A DNA stretch of 35,824 nucleotides from a virus: the IMG/VR virus record IMGVR_UViG_3300006637_000009, positions 1 to 35,824 of that record; one strand, 5' to 3'. A program made the translations under genes and the position numbers. Positions 1 through 8,735 of this stretch are shown one piece after another. The notes beneath the pieces are model-generated. The model worked only from the letters and a program-made list of their open reading frames with translations. It did no database searches and had not been told where the DNA came from. Numbering within the stretch: the stretch's first letter is position 1; every line of letters begins with the position of its first letter.

Positions 1-2
1 TA

Positions 3-1004
3 GACAAGCCCACAGGCATAGCTGGTGAGGCAATGCTACGGGCTGAGACACCACAGGAACAGTTTAACCTGATTGGTGCAGGGCGTAGGAACCTGATTAT
101 CAATGGTGATTGCAACATATCACAGCGAGGTGATTTTACTACAGCCTCATCATCAACTGATGAAGAGTATTACTTGGATCGCTTCCAGCAAAATCATAAT
201 ATTACTGCTAATAAGCAGCATATCACATCCAATCAGCCTAGTGCTTTGAGCAACACCAAATCATGGAGATTGACGGCAACTGCAACAACGAATGGATTTA
301 TGGGGACACGGCAAACGATTGAAGATTACAAATTGTTTAATGGTCGTGAGTTTACCGCATCTGTTTGGGTCAAAACAAACCATCCTTCTGTTAGATTTTA
401 TCTTTATGATGGATCAAATACGGATCAAGGCAAGAAAACTGCTATTGCAGACGGTGAATGGCATTACTTGCAGGAGACTTTTACGCTTGATGCAACTGCT
501 GGCACTCAGTTTAGTATAGAGATAATAATCCTAAGCGAAGCTGGGGGTAATGTTTCAATTACCTCTGGTGACTATGTTGAGTTCACAGGATTACAGGTTG
601 AACTAGGCAAAGTCGCCACCCCCTTCGAGCATCGGTCTTACGGGGAAGAACTGGCGGCTTGTCAGAGGTATTATTATCGGATCGATGTGGGTCAAGTTGG
701 AGATCGTTTTAGTCTTGCTGAATGTTCAAGTACAACGCAAGCAGACGGGGTTATATCTTTCCCTGTGACGATGCGGTCTTTAACAGGGCCAACAGGTCTT
801 GACCAATCAGGGACGGCATCTGATTATTCAGTCTACACGGCTGGAGGTTCAAACACTTGCACCGCAGTTCCCACATTTATTAGGGCTTCAAATAACACAG
901 CACTATTTAAATTTTCAGTATCCTCTGGTTTGACTGCTGGCAATGCAGCTCAATTACTAGCTAATACAACGGATGCGTACTTGGCTTGGAGTGATGAGCT
1001 ATGA
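3..1004 (+). CDS. Tail fibre / receptor-binding protein, C-terminal part (5' end outside window)
   Basis: The reading frame is open from the first codon at position 3, so the gene starts upstream of the window; the ATG at 33 is probably internal. The visible part has a stretch reading NLIINGDCNISQRGD followed by a glycine- and aromatic-rich beta region (about residues 50-200 of the visible part). This is the carbohydrate-binding-like jelly-roll arrangement often seen at the C-terminal part of marine podovirus and siphovirus tail fibres. It would sit at the tail tip and bind the host surface. The gene overlaps the next one by ATGA (1001-1004), pointing to translational coupling. Family-level assignment is from pattern recognition; the receptor cannot be read from sequence. 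Confidence 0.7.
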   Translation, partial: DKPTGIAGEAMLRAETPQEQFNLIGAGRRNLIINGDCNISQRGDFTTASSSTDEEYYLDRFQQNHNITANKQHITSNQPSALSNTKSWRLTATATTNGFMGTRQTIEDYKLFNGREFTASVWVKTNHPSVRFYLYDGSNTDQGKKTAIADGEWHYLQETFTLDATAGTQFSIEIIILSEAGGNVSITSGDYVEFTGLQVELGKVATPFEHRSYGEELAACQRYYYRIDVGQVGDRFSLAECSSTTQADGVISFPVTMRSLTGPTGLDQSGTASDYSVYTAGGSNTCTAVPTFIRASNNTALFKFSVSSGLTAGNAAQLLANTTDAYLAWSDEL

Positions 1005-1540
1005 CAACATATCAACTATTAGACGCAAATGATAAAATCTTTGCTGAAGTTTCAGATGATGGAAAGATTTACCGAACATTTACAGTAGGTGGTAACTCAG
1101 CGTATCAGGCAATGCGTGAAGATGTAATTGCTAACGCAGGTGCAGCACTGGATGTAGACGTTCCTGATTGGCTTCAAGCGGATGCAGATCAGACACTTTT
1201 TGATCGTCAGCTTGCAGCCTACCGTACAGCCACAGCCCGACTAGCACAGTATGTGGTTGCAGATGGTCGTGCAGAAGTGCGTGAGATGCAGCCCACAGGT
1301 GAACAGGTCTTCAACGAAGAAACTGGTGAGATGGAAGATGTGATGCACGAGGTTATCACAGTCACAGCCATTGAACCTGTTGAGGCTACAGTCACACGCT
1401 TGGTCTACTCTGATGACATGGACGCAGAGCCTGTAGAGGAAACCGTTGAGAACCCGTTGATTACTACTGATGTGGCTGAACGTACAGCGGCACAGGCGGT
1501 AGTCGATGCAACACCACAGGCAGTTGAAGACGCAGCCTAA
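1001..1540 (+). CDS. Hypothetical acidic protein following the tail fibre gene
   Basis: A 179-residue acidic protein, rich in Ala, Val, Glu and Asp, with a regular N-terminal beta-like part (MTTYQLLDANDKIFAEV) and a long Glu/Thr/Val-rich C-terminal half. I do not recognise a catalytic motif, signal peptide or membrane segment. It starts inside the stop codon of the tail fibre gene (ATGA), so it is probably co-translated with it. That position is typical of tail-fibre assembly chaperones or small fibre-associated proteins, which is an inference from context only. It ends three bases before the terminase start. Confidence 0.6.
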   Translation: MTTYQLLDANDKIFAEVSDDGKIYRTFTVGGNSAYQAMREDVIANAGAALDVDVPDWLQADADQTLFDRQLAAYRTATARLAQYVVADGRAEVREMQPTGEQVFNEETGEMEDVMHEVITVTAIEPVEATVTRLVYSDDMDAEPVEETVENPLITTDVAERTAAQAVVDATPQAVEDAA

Positions 1541-1543
1541 TAC

Positions 1544-3082
1544 ATGGCAACCCTAGAGCAAATACGTACAGCAGCAGAGACAGATCTTGTCACCTTCATT
1601 AAGCTCGTTGCACCTGAGCAAGTCCTAGGGCAATGCCATGAGGAGGTAGCTAACTGGTGGACAAGACCTGATTCCAAGTCTCATCAGCTACTCTTGTTCC
1701 CTCGTGACCATGGTAAGTCAAGATTAATTGCTTATCGTGTAGCTTGGGAGTTGACAAAGAACCCAACTTTACGTATACTGTATATATCTGCCACTGCTAA
1801 CCTAGCGGAAAAGCAGTTAGGGTTTATCAAGGGCATTCTTACCTCTGAGATATACTCTCGTTATTGGCCTGACCATGTACATCCTGATGACGGTAAGCGT
1901 ACCAGGTGGACTAACTCAGAAATTATGTTAGACCACCCAGACAGGAAGAAAGAGAATGTCCGTGATCCGTCTATCTTTACTGGTGGTCTCACTACTTCTC
2001 TTACAGGGATGCACTGCGATATTGCTGTCCTCGATGACGTAGTTGTTTATGAGAATGCCTACACAGGTGAAGGTAGAAACAAAGTAAAGAGCCAGTATTC
2101 TCTGTTGTCATCTATCGAAGGGGCGGATGCTAAGGAGTGGGTCGTAGGCACCAGATACCACCCAGCAGACTTGTATAATGATCTCCTCCAGATGGTAGAG
2201 GATCAGTATGACGACGAAGGACAGAAGATAGGTGAGGACAACATCTACGAGATCTTCGAACGTCCTGTGGAGGACAGAGGGGATGGCACAGGCCAGATGC
2301 TTTGGCCCCGCAGTCAACGTAAGGATGGTAAGTGGTTTGGTTTTGACATACGTGTCCTAGCTAAGAAACGAGGGCAATACCTAGACCGTGGACAATTTAG
2401 AGCACAGTACTACAATGACCCAAGTGATCCTGACAACGTACCTGTAGGCTCCGATAAGTTCCAGTACTATGACCGTAAACACTTGGTCTTAGATAACGGT
2501 AAGTGGTTCTATAAAGATAATCGCCTGAACGTATTTGCTGCTGTTGACTTTGCATTTAGTTTGTCAAAGAAGGCTGACTATACAGCCATTGTCATCGTAG
2601 GGATAGACGCAGAGAATAACGTATACGTATTAGACATTGATCGTTTCCGTACTGACCGTATATCGGATTACTTCGAGCACATCCTTCAGCTATCTAACAA
2701 GTGGTCCTTCCGTAAACTAAGGGCTGAGACTACAGTAGCGCAGGTAGCTATCGTTAAGCAACTAAAAGAACTAATCAAGCAACATGGCCTATCCATAAGT
2801 ATTGATGAGTTCAGACCTAACAAGACCCAAGGTAATAAGCAGGAACGTATTGCTGCTGTCCTTGAGCCACGATATGACAACCTTAGTATCTGGCACTACA
2901 GAGGCGGTAACACGCAGATCCTAGAAGAAGAGTTGTCATCACGTAACCCTGCTCATGATGACGTTATTGATGCTCTTGCTTCTGTAATAGATATGGCTGT
3001 TAAACCTGCACGTAGTGTCCGTAGGCAAAAGGATAATGTAGTGCAGTTTAACCAACGCTTCGGAGGGGTCTCCTTTGGCTAA
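1544..3082 (+). CDS. terL: Terminase large subunit (packaging ATPase/nuclease)
   Basis: 512 residues, the usual size for a T7-type large terminase. The ATPase domain has a Walker A-like PRDHGKS (residues 53-59) and a Walker B ending in VLDD (164-165). The C-terminal RNase H-like nuclease domain shows Asp335 in AAVDFAF, Glu395 in LRAETT and the HDDVIDA motif (Asp472/Asp476), the expected metal-binding set. The protein pumps DNA into the prohead through the portal and cuts the concatemer. No small terminase gene is recognisable in the window. The last eight bases overlap an HNH endonuclease gene that separates terL from the portal gene. Confidence 0.93.
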   Translation: MATLEQIRTAAETDLVTFIKLVAPEQVLGQCHEEVANWWTRPDSKSHQLLLFPRDHGKSRLIAYRVAWELTKNPTLRILYISATANLAEKQLGFIKGILTSEIYSRYWPDHVHPDDGKRTRWTNSEIMLDHPDRKKENVRDPSIFTGGLTTSLTGMHCDIAVLDDVVVYENAYTGEGRNKVKSQYSLLSSIEGADAKEWVVGTRYHPADLYNDLLQMVEDQYDDEGQKIGEDNIYEIFERPVEDRGDGTGQMLWPRSQRKDGKWFGFDIRVLAKKRGQYLDRGQFRAQYYNDPSDPDNVPVGSDKFQYYDRKHLVLDNGKWFYKDNRLNVFAAVDFAFSLSKKADYTAIVIVGIDAENNVYVLDIDRFRTDRISDYFEHILQLSNKWSFRKLRAETTVAQVAIVKQLKELIKQHGLSISIDEFRPNKTQGNKQERIAAVLEPRYDNLSIWHYRGGNTQILEEELSSRNPAHDDVIDALASVIDMAVKPARSVRRQKDNVVQFNQRFGGVSFG

Positions 3083-3545
3083 AGGTTTGTTAGATAAACC
3101 CGTCAATCGTGTTTGTTTTTACTGTAGTACTATTTTTATACAAACGTCTACTAAAGGTTCTAATTTTTGCAATTATGTTTGCAAACACAACTACAAGATG
3201 GCTGAGGATTTGGGTTACAAAATTAAGAGACTTCTGAATGGATCTAAAAGTAGATCTAAAATCAAGTCACTTCCATTTAACTTAACACTGCAATATCTTA
3301 TTAATCTATACGAAGAACAAGAAGGTTTGTGTGCCATAACTAATGTCCCCTTTTGTTTTAAAACACATGGTACAAAGAACGTAGCAAACAAGAACACAAT
3401 TTCTCTTGACAGAGTTGAACCAGAATTAGGCTACACAAAGGGAAATGTACGTTTTGTTACATTTCAGGTAAACTGCGCTAAGGGTTTCTACACAGACGAA
3501 GATTTCTTCGAGATGTGCTCAAACGCAATAAGGAATAGACTGTAA
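3075..3545 (+). CDS. HNH homing-type endonuclease between terL and portal
   Basis: 156-residue basic protein. The N-terminus has a zinc-ribbon-like pair of cysteine motifs (Cys14-x2-Cys17 and Cys32-x3-Cys36). The C-terminal half carries the HNH core seen in phage homing endonucleases: SLDRVEP, GYTKGNVRFV, then VNCAKG. The start is TTG at 3075, supported by a strong GGAGGGG ribosome binding site about six bases upstream; there is no better ATG. It overlaps terL by eight bases and the portal start by one base (TAATG). Free-standing HNH genes often sit between phage structural genes as selfish DNA. Its A+T content looks higher than that of terL and portal, in line with later arrival. Confidence 0.82.
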   Translation: MAKGLLDKPVNRVCFYCSTIFIQTSTKGSNFCNYVCKHNYKMAEDLGYKIKRLLNGSKSRSKIKSLPFNLTLQYLINLYEEQEGLCAITNVPFCFKTHGTKNVANKNTISLDRVEPELGYTKGNVRFVTFQVNCAKGFYTDEDFFEMCSNAIRNRL

Positions 3546-5293
3546 TGGCTGGAACAACGATTGACCTAGATGAAATGATTGATCCACACGCACTAGCCGT
3601 GGAAATCTCATCCCGTTGGGACAAATGGAATTTAAATAGACAGAATAAGATTGACGAGTGGAAAGAACTTCGTAATTATATTTATGCTACTGACACACGT
3701 ACCACCAGCAACAGCAAACTACCTTGGACTAACAGCACGACAACACCTAAGCTGACCCAGATTGCTGACAACCTTCATGCTAATTATTTCTCTGCTTTGT
3801 TTCCTCAGAAGCGTTGGTTCCGTTTTGAAGCTAACGATGAAGAGTCAAACTTAAAGATGAAGCGTGATGTCATCCAGGCATACATGCAAAGTAAGATCCG
3901 TCAGTCTGACTTCGAGAATACCGTAAGTAAACTAATTAATGACTACATCCAGTATGGTAACTGTTTTGCTACTGTAGATTTTGTCAAAGACTATACGGAG
4001 TATGAGGACACAGGGGAACGCACAGTAAACTACGTCGGCCCTAAGCTAGTCCGTATTAGTCCCTTCGATGTCTGCTTTAATCCTACGGCTCCTTCCTTTA
4101 GCGAAAGCCCTAAGATTGTAAGGTCTATTGTCACCCTCGGAGAGGTAGCACGTAAGGTAGAAGCATCAGCAGATAATGCTTATATGGTTGACATCTTGGA
4201 TAAGATGGTAGGTAACCGTGCAGATGCTTCAGGTCAGGATGTGGATGTAGCTAAGTCTCAGGGTTATGTTGCGGATGGTTTCTCTACCCTTAAGGAATAC
4301 TATGAGTCTAACTACGTAGAGCTTCTGACCTTCTACGGTGACATCCATGATGGAAGCACAGGTAAGTTCCATAAGAATCGTGTTATTACTGTTGTTGATC
4401 GTGCTTACGTTCTTGTCAATAAACAGAACCCTAGTTGGTTAGGTAAGGCTCCTGTCTTCCACGCTGGCTGGCGTGAGCGCCCTGACAACCTCTATGCCAT
4501 GGGGCCACTAGATAACCTCGTGGGTATGCAGTATCGCATTGACCACTTGGAGAACCTAAAGGCTGACGTATTCGATCAGATCGCCTACCCCATCATGAAG
4601 ATCCGTGGGGACGTAGAGGACTTCGACTTTGAGCCTGGCTCCCGTATCTACTTAGGTGAAGAGGGTGACGTAGGTTACCTAGCACCAGACGCTACAGCCC
4701 TTAACGCTGACTTCCAGATACAGAACCTAGAGAACAAAATGGAGATGCTTGCAGGTGCCCCTCGTGAAGCCATGGGTATCCGTAGTGCAGGTGAAAAGAC
4801 AGCCTTCGAGGTTAACCAGCTTATGACAGCTGCTGGTCGTATCTTCCAACATAAGACAGCTCACTTCGAACGTGTCTTCCTTGAGCCTATCCTTAACTCT
4901 ATGCTTGAGGCCTCACGCCGTAACATGGACTATGCTGACACCATACGTATCCTTGACGATGACACGGGTATTTCCTTCTTTGAGCAGATCACTAAGGAAG
5001 ACATCAAGGCTAACGGTAAGATTGTTCCTATGGGTGCTCGTCACTTTGCTGAACGTGCTAATCGTTTGCAGAGCCTGACACAACTCTACCAGCTTAAGTT
5101 GTCAGATCCTACCATGGCTGCCCACTTGTCAGGTAAAGAGTTTGCTCGTCTGTTGGCTGACGAACTGGGTGAACCAGCACTCTTCAGTGAAAACGTCACA
5201 GTAACAGAACAAATGGAAACTCAGAAGATTGCTACTGAGGCACAGGTTCAGTACGAAGAAGAACAACAGATTGCTATAGAGCAAGGACTCTAA
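3545..5293 (+). CDS. Portal protein (head-tail connector)
   Basis: 582 residues, similar in size to the T7 gp8 family. It would form the dodecameric ring at the capsid vertex through which terminase packages DNA and onto which the tail assembles. The N-terminal part (RWDKWNLNRQNKIDEWKELR) and the central conserved stretch (around NLYAMGPLDNLVGMQYRIDH) are typical of T7-like connector proteins; the C-terminus is Glu/Gln-rich. The gene is followed immediately by a small gene, scaffold and capsid, the standard order. An AAGGA site lies about ten bases before the ATG. Confidence 0.9.
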   Translation: MAGTTIDLDEMIDPHALAVEISSRWDKWNLNRQNKIDEWKELRNYIYATDTRTTSNSKLPWTNSTTTPKLTQIADNLHANYFSALFPQKRWFRFEANDEESNLKMKRDVIQAYMQSKIRQSDFENTVSKLINDYIQYGNCFATVDFVKDYTEYEDTGERTVNYVGPKLVRISPFDVCFNPTAPSFSESPKIVRSIVTLGEVARKVEASADNAYMVDILDKMVGNRADASGQDVDVAKSQGYVADGFSTLKEYYESNYVELLTFYGDIHDGSTGKFHKNRVITVVDRAYVLVNKQNPSWLGKAPVFHAGWRERPDNLYAMGPLDNLVGMQYRIDHLENLKADVFDQIAYPIMKIRGDVEDFDFEPGSRIYLGEEGDVGYLAPDATALNADFQIQNLENKMEMLAGAPREAMGIRSAGEKTAFEVNQLMTAAGRIFQHKTAHFERVFLEPILNSMLEASRRNMDYADTIRILDDDTGISFFEQITKEDIKANGKIVPMGARHFAERANRLQSLTQLYQLKLSDPTMAAHLSGKEFARLLADELGEPALFSENVTVTEQMETQKIATEAQVQYEEEQQIAIEQGL

Positions 5294-5536
5294 ATGAAAT
5301 CCGTTTGGTACAAAGAATGCAAGACGAAAGAAGACAAGGTAAAAGCTAAACAAGCTATTTTGTCAAACAGGGAAAGCCTGGACCGTCTCAAAGAAATCCT
5401 AGGGCCAATGCTCAAGGAGACCCCACCATCAACAGACTATGACAGCCCTTCATGGGCCTATAAGCAAGCTGATCGTATCGGGTATAACAGGGCACTCAAC
5501 CAAGTGCTCGACTTAATCAACTTAGATAAGGAATAA
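5294..5536 (+). CDS. Small hypothetical protein between portal and scaffold
   Basis: 80 residues, charged, probably helical, with no membrane segment or recognisable motif. The start follows the portal stop directly (TAAATG) and has an AAGGA site about eight bases upstream, so expression is well supported. A short gene at this place is common in marine T7-like phages; its location between portal and scaffold suggests a role in head assembly or none that is essential. I do not assign a function. Confidence 0.65.
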   Translation: MKSVWYKECKTKEDKVKAKQAILSNRESLDRLKEILGPMLKETPPSTDYDSPSWAYKQADRIGYNRALNQVLDLINLDKE

Positions 5537-5539
5537 CCA

Positions 5540-6316
5540 ATGTCCATTTTTACTGAGACAGGTTCTAACCAAGACCAACCTCAGACTGAACAAGCCCCTA
5601 CAACTGAAGCAACCACAGAATCATTTGTAGAACGACTTGTGAAAGCCAAAGGCGAGAACTGGAAAGATCCTGAGACACTAGCTAAAGGTAAGTTAGAAGC
5701 TGACAACTATATCTCACAGTTAGAAGAACAGAATCGGCAACTTCGTGAAGACCTAGGTAAGAACGATTATGCTTCCCAGATTATCGACGCAATCAAGAAC
5801 AAGGCCGCAGACACCAGCACTGCGAAAGATCTTGAGGCTGACCCTAATACTGCTGGCGTTGAAGAGGAAGGCACACCACCTTCTCTTAACGAGGATGATC
5901 TGAAGAGCCTTGTGGAGAAAACCCTTCTGGAACGAGAAACCAAGAAGTCAGTAGAACTTAACTTAAAGAATGTCGAAGACACACTTAAGGGACAGTACGG
6001 TGACAAACTTGGTCAGGCATTGCAAGCTAAAGCCTCAGAGCTAGGTTTGTCAATGGATCGTATGGAGCAACTAGCATCTGAATCACCTTCTGCTTTCTTG
6101 GCTCTCTTTGGAGACAACAAGCAAGACAGTGCATTTAGTTCTATGCTCAACAGTTCGGTCAATACAGAAGGGGTAAATATGCAATCCTCGAAGGAACGTA
6201 ACTGGTCTTACTATCAGAACCTTCGTAGGTCAAACCCCAATCAATACTATACACCCTCAGTGCAACAACAACTTATGAAAGATAAGATGCGCTTGGGTGA
6301 TAGGTTCGGTAATTAA
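5540..6316 (+). CDS. Capsid assembly scaffolding protein
   Basis: 258 residues, very acidic and rich in Glu, Gln, Lys and Ser, with a low-complexity N-terminus and long predicted helices, ending in a basic segment (LMKDKMRLGDRFGN). This composition, the length and the position directly before the major capsid gene are the features of T7-type scaffolding proteins, which guide capsid polymerisation and leave the mature head; the basic C-terminal tail would be the part that contacts the coat protein. An AAGGA site sits eight bases before the ATG. Confidence 0.82.
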   Translation: MSIFTETGSNQDQPQTEQAPTTEATTESFVERLVKAKGENWKDPETLAKGKLEADNYISQLEEQNRQLREDLGKNDYASQIIDAIKNKAADTSTAKDLEADPNTAGVEEEGTPPSLNEDDLKSLVEKTLLERETKKSVELNLKNVEDTLKGQYGDKLGQALQAKASELGLSMDRMEQLASESPSAFLALFGDNKQDSAFSSMLNSSVNTEGVNMQSSKERNWSYYQNLRRSNPNQYYTPSVQQQLMKDKMRLGDRFGN

Positions 6317-6327
6317 GGAGACTAGCA

Positions 6328-7323
6328 ATGGCTGGTATGAATACAGTAGGTACAGGCGCAACAGCTGCAAGCAACGTCGGTACTAACCTTGTCCGCAGTG
6401 AACTGTGGTCCTCAGAACTAAAAGAACTTCTCCGTGATGAGATGATGGCACAACGGTACGTCCGTATGCTTGAAGGTTTCCCTGATGGAGACACTTTCAA
6501 TATCCCACAGATCGGTGCAATCGTAACTAATGATTACACAGACGACACACAAGTTACCTACGATCCACTGGATACAGCAAACTTCACATTCACCGTTGAC
6601 AAGTATTTGTCATCTGCGTCTTACATCACCAAGAAAGCTGCACAGGATTCGTTCTACAGTGCACAGCTTGAAGCACGTTTTGTTCCAGAACAAGCCCGTG
6701 CTATTCTTGAGCACTTCGAAACTACTACTTTCGCTGCTCCTGAAGTTGGTGTGTCTGCAAACTCAGCAGAAGCACAAAACGGTATTGCTCATCGTATCTC
6801 TGGTGGTAATGGTGGTCGGATCGAACTGGCTGACTTCGCATATGCACGTTACGCATTGAAGAAAGCATCTGTTCCTGATCGTGGCCTGGTTGCTATCGTT
6901 GATCCATCTGTTGAGTTCCAACTGAACACATTGTCTAACATCGTTGGTGTTGCTAACAACCCAATGTTTGAAGGTATTGTTCGTGATGGTATCGCAACAG
7001 GTATGCGCTTTGTAGCTAACGTATACGGCTTTGACGTATATACATCTAACTTCCTCAAGTCTACAGTCTCTGACTCTGCCTTGCTGGAACGTGATGGTTC
7101 TACAGCTAACGCATTCAACGTGAACAACGGTGTTGCTAACTACTTCATGTCCACTGAAGGTGATGCTAACCCATTCGTGGGTGCATGGCGTCAACAGCCT
7201 GAGGTAGACTACGAGTACAACAAAGACTTCCAACGCCATGAGTATGTAACAACTGCTCGTTACGGTGTTAAGAAGTACCGTTCAGAAGGTATCGTTACTG
7301 TTGTAACTAACCCTGACGTATAA
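6328..7323 (+). CDS. Major capsid protein
   Basis: 331 residues, matching the size of T7 gp10A-type coat proteins with an HK97-like fold. The protein begins with a Gly/Thr/Ala-rich flexible arm and continues with the ordered core (SELWSSELKELLRDEM, PQIGAIVTNDY, then the Tyr/Val/Asn-rich C-terminal part). An AAGGAG site lies close before the ATG, the strongest of the head genes. The gene is followed by a rho-independent terminator and then a consensus promoter, so the head module ends here. Codon use is very regular (many GTT/GCT/AAC), as expected for a very highly expressed gene. Confidence 0.9.
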   Translation: MAGMNTVGTGATAASNVGTNLVRSELWSSELKELLRDEMMAQRYVRMLEGFPDGDTFNIPQIGAIVTNDYTDDTQVTYDPLDTANFTFTVDKYLSSASYITKKAAQDSFYSAQLEARFVPEQARAILEHFETTTFAAPEVGVSANSAEAQNGIAHRISGGNGGRIELADFAYARYALKKASVPDRGLVAIVDPSVEFQLNTLSNIVGVANNPMFEGIVRDGIATGMRFVANVYGFDVYTSNFLKSTVSDSALLERDGSTANAFNVNNGVANYFMSTEGDANPFVGAWRQQPEVDYEYNKDFQRHEYVTTARYGVKKYRSEGIVTVVTNPDV

Positions 7324-7331
7324 AAACTAAC

Positions 7332-7353
7332 GGGGTGTCCCTTCGGGGGCACC
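7332..7353 (+). terminator. Rho-independent terminator after the capsid gene
   Basis: A ten-pair stem with a TTCG tetraloop (GGGGTGTCCC-TTCG-GGGGCACCTC, two wobble pairs), eight bases after the capsid stop codon. The downstream T-tract is short and interrupted (ACTTTCTGT), so termination may be partial, which would let tail genes be read from both the head transcript and the promoter just downstream. It also would protect the capsid mRNA 3' end. Confidence 0.85.
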
Positions 7354-7365
7354 TCACTTTCTGTA

Positions 7366-7394
7366 TTGACAAAAGTTATTAGTTAGTATATAAT
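7366..7394 (+). promoter_or_regulatory. Perfect sigma-70 consensus promoter
   Basis: TTGACA at 7366-7371 and TATAAT at 7389-7394 with an exact 17-base spacer, following the capsid terminator. Both boxes and the spacing are the bacterial housekeeping consensus. Transcription would start around 7401, giving a leader of about 43 bases before the ATG at 7444. It would be recognised by unmodified host RNA polymerase and drive the tail, internal virion and lysis genes. Confidence 0.9.
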
Positions 7395-7443
7395 AAATTA
7401 AACCTTGGCAGGGGCGATAGTATATATCCCTATAGGAGCTACG

Positions 7444-8010
7444 ATGGCTAACGTAAATCACTCAACACTCACAGATCCATACTTACATGAACCTAAGAAT
7501 ATTTCTTCGGCTATATCTGGTGCAGTTTATGTAGCTGACGGTACAGGCTCTGGTGACTGGTATCAAAACAGTCGTTTCATCGGAGCTTACATTGCCTTTG
7601 ATGCAACAACACCATCATACACACATTCAGTAACAACATCTGACACACCCTTAAATCCTACTTTTGTAATTGCTGAGTCTAATGGGTTTACAGGAGTGAC
7701 CTCACCTAATGCTCGTCTAAAGTATACAGGTTTAGAGGATATAGAAGCTCAGATTGTGTTTACAATTTCTTCTAAACAAACTGGTGGCAGTAATCACGAT
7801 GTACAGTTCGCTCTCTTTAAAAATGGAACAGAGTTGTCAGGTTCTCGTACTATACGTACAATTAGTTCAGGTTCTTGGGGTTCTATTTCTGTTTTCGGGT
7901 ACACTTCCTTTTCGCAAAATGATTACCTAGAGGTAAAAATCAAAGGTGATTCTTCATTTACCTTAGACGTAGCTTCTGCCTTTATGTCAGTTATGGGGTC
8001 GGCAGCGTAA
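7444..8010 (+). CDS. Virion structural protein, probable capsid decoration or adhesin
   Basis: 188 residues from the ATG at 7444, chosen because AGGAG lies five bases upstream and because the alternative TTG at 7405 falls at the predicted transcription start. The N-terminus (HSTLTDPYLHEPKN) resembles a conserved opening seen in structural proteins of other marine phages; the remainder is Ser/Thr/Gly-rich beta structure resembling a jelly-roll (C1q/TNF-like) domain ending in SAFMSVMG. It is the first gene after the consensus promoter, implying high expression, which suits a protein present in many copies on the head or at the collar. Function is inferred from location and fold impression. Confidence 0.6.
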   Translation: MANVNHSTLTDPYLHEPKNISSAISGAVYVADGTGSGDWYQNSRFIGAYIAFDATTPSYTHSVTTSDTPLNPTFVIAESNGFTGVTSPNARLKYTGLEDIEAQIVFTISSKQTGGSNHDVQFALFKNGTELSGSRTIRTISSGSWGSISVFGYTSFSQNDYLEVKIKGDSSFTLDVASAFMSVMGSAA

Positions 8011-8735
8011 TGAAAACAACACTCTTACAAATTGTACAGTCTATTTTGTCAGACATGGACTCAGAGGATGTTAATAGTCTTACTGATACAGTAGAAGCAC
8101 AACAAATTGCGTCAGTAGTAGAAGATACATACTACAACATTATAGCTGCCAGGGAGATCCCTGAGCATAGTCGTTTGTTGTCCCTCGTAGCTTTAGCTGA
8201 TACCAACAAGCCTACTCACTTTAAGTACCCAACAGACACAAAGAAGATCACACGGATTGAGTACAACGTAGGTACAGTAGCAAACAAAGAATTTAAGCAG
8301 ATCTACTTCGTTGATCCTTTAGTATTCCTTGACCGTATGGATGAAGCAAATACTTTAGTAGAAACTTTTGAAGGAAGTGTAGACATCTTTGTAGCTTCTG
8401 ATCGTGACCCTGCTTACTATACTTCCTTTGATGATGAGTACTTGATCTTTGACTCCTTTAACTCAGCAGAAGAAACATCTCTTCAAGCATCAAAGACACG
8501 GGCATGGGGTTCTGTTTATCCTACGTTCAGCCAGACAGATGCCTTCGAGCCGGACCTTGACAACACACTTATGCCTCTCCTTTTAGCTGAAGCTAAGTCA
8601 GCTTGTTTCTCTTTGTTCAAGGGTGGATCAGACCCTAAGGTAGAACAGGCTGCTCGTCGTTTGAAGTCGTATGTACAGAATGACCAGTACAAGAGCAAAC
8701 GAGCTAACAAAAGAAATAGTTATGGGCGTCATTAA
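8010..8735 (+). CDS. Tail tubular protein A (head-tail adaptor, T7 gp11-like)
   Basis: 241 residues, close to the T7 gp11 family length. The N-terminal part (ILSDMDSEDVNSLTDTVEAQQIA) and the central aromatic beta region are typical of this adaptor, which forms the ring between portal and nozzle in short-tailed phages. The start overlaps the previous stop by one base (TAATG). It is followed by a small gene and tail tubular protein B, keeping the T7 order apart from that insertion. Confidence 0.82.
   Translation: MKTTLLQIVQSILSDMDSEDVNSLTDTVEAQQIASVVEDTYYNIIAAREIPEHSRLLSLVALADTNKPTHFKYPTDTKKITRIEYNVGTVANKEFKQIYFVDPLVFLDRMDEANTLVETFEGSVDIFVASDRDPAYYTSFDDEYLIFDSFNSAEETSLQASKTRAWGSVYPTFSQTDAFEPDLDNTLMPLLLAEAKSACFSLFKGGSDPKVEQAARRLKSYVQNDQYKSKRANKRNSYGRH

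Noticed and set aside
6763-7239. Two minus-strand frames under the capsid gene
   Set aside because: Products of the very biased codon use of the capsid gene; Cys/Val-rich without any domain.
7405-7443. Upstream TTG start for the gene after the consensus promoter
   Set aside because: The TTG lies at the predicted transcription start and has no ribosome site, while ATG 7444 has AGGAG and the typical N-terminus.
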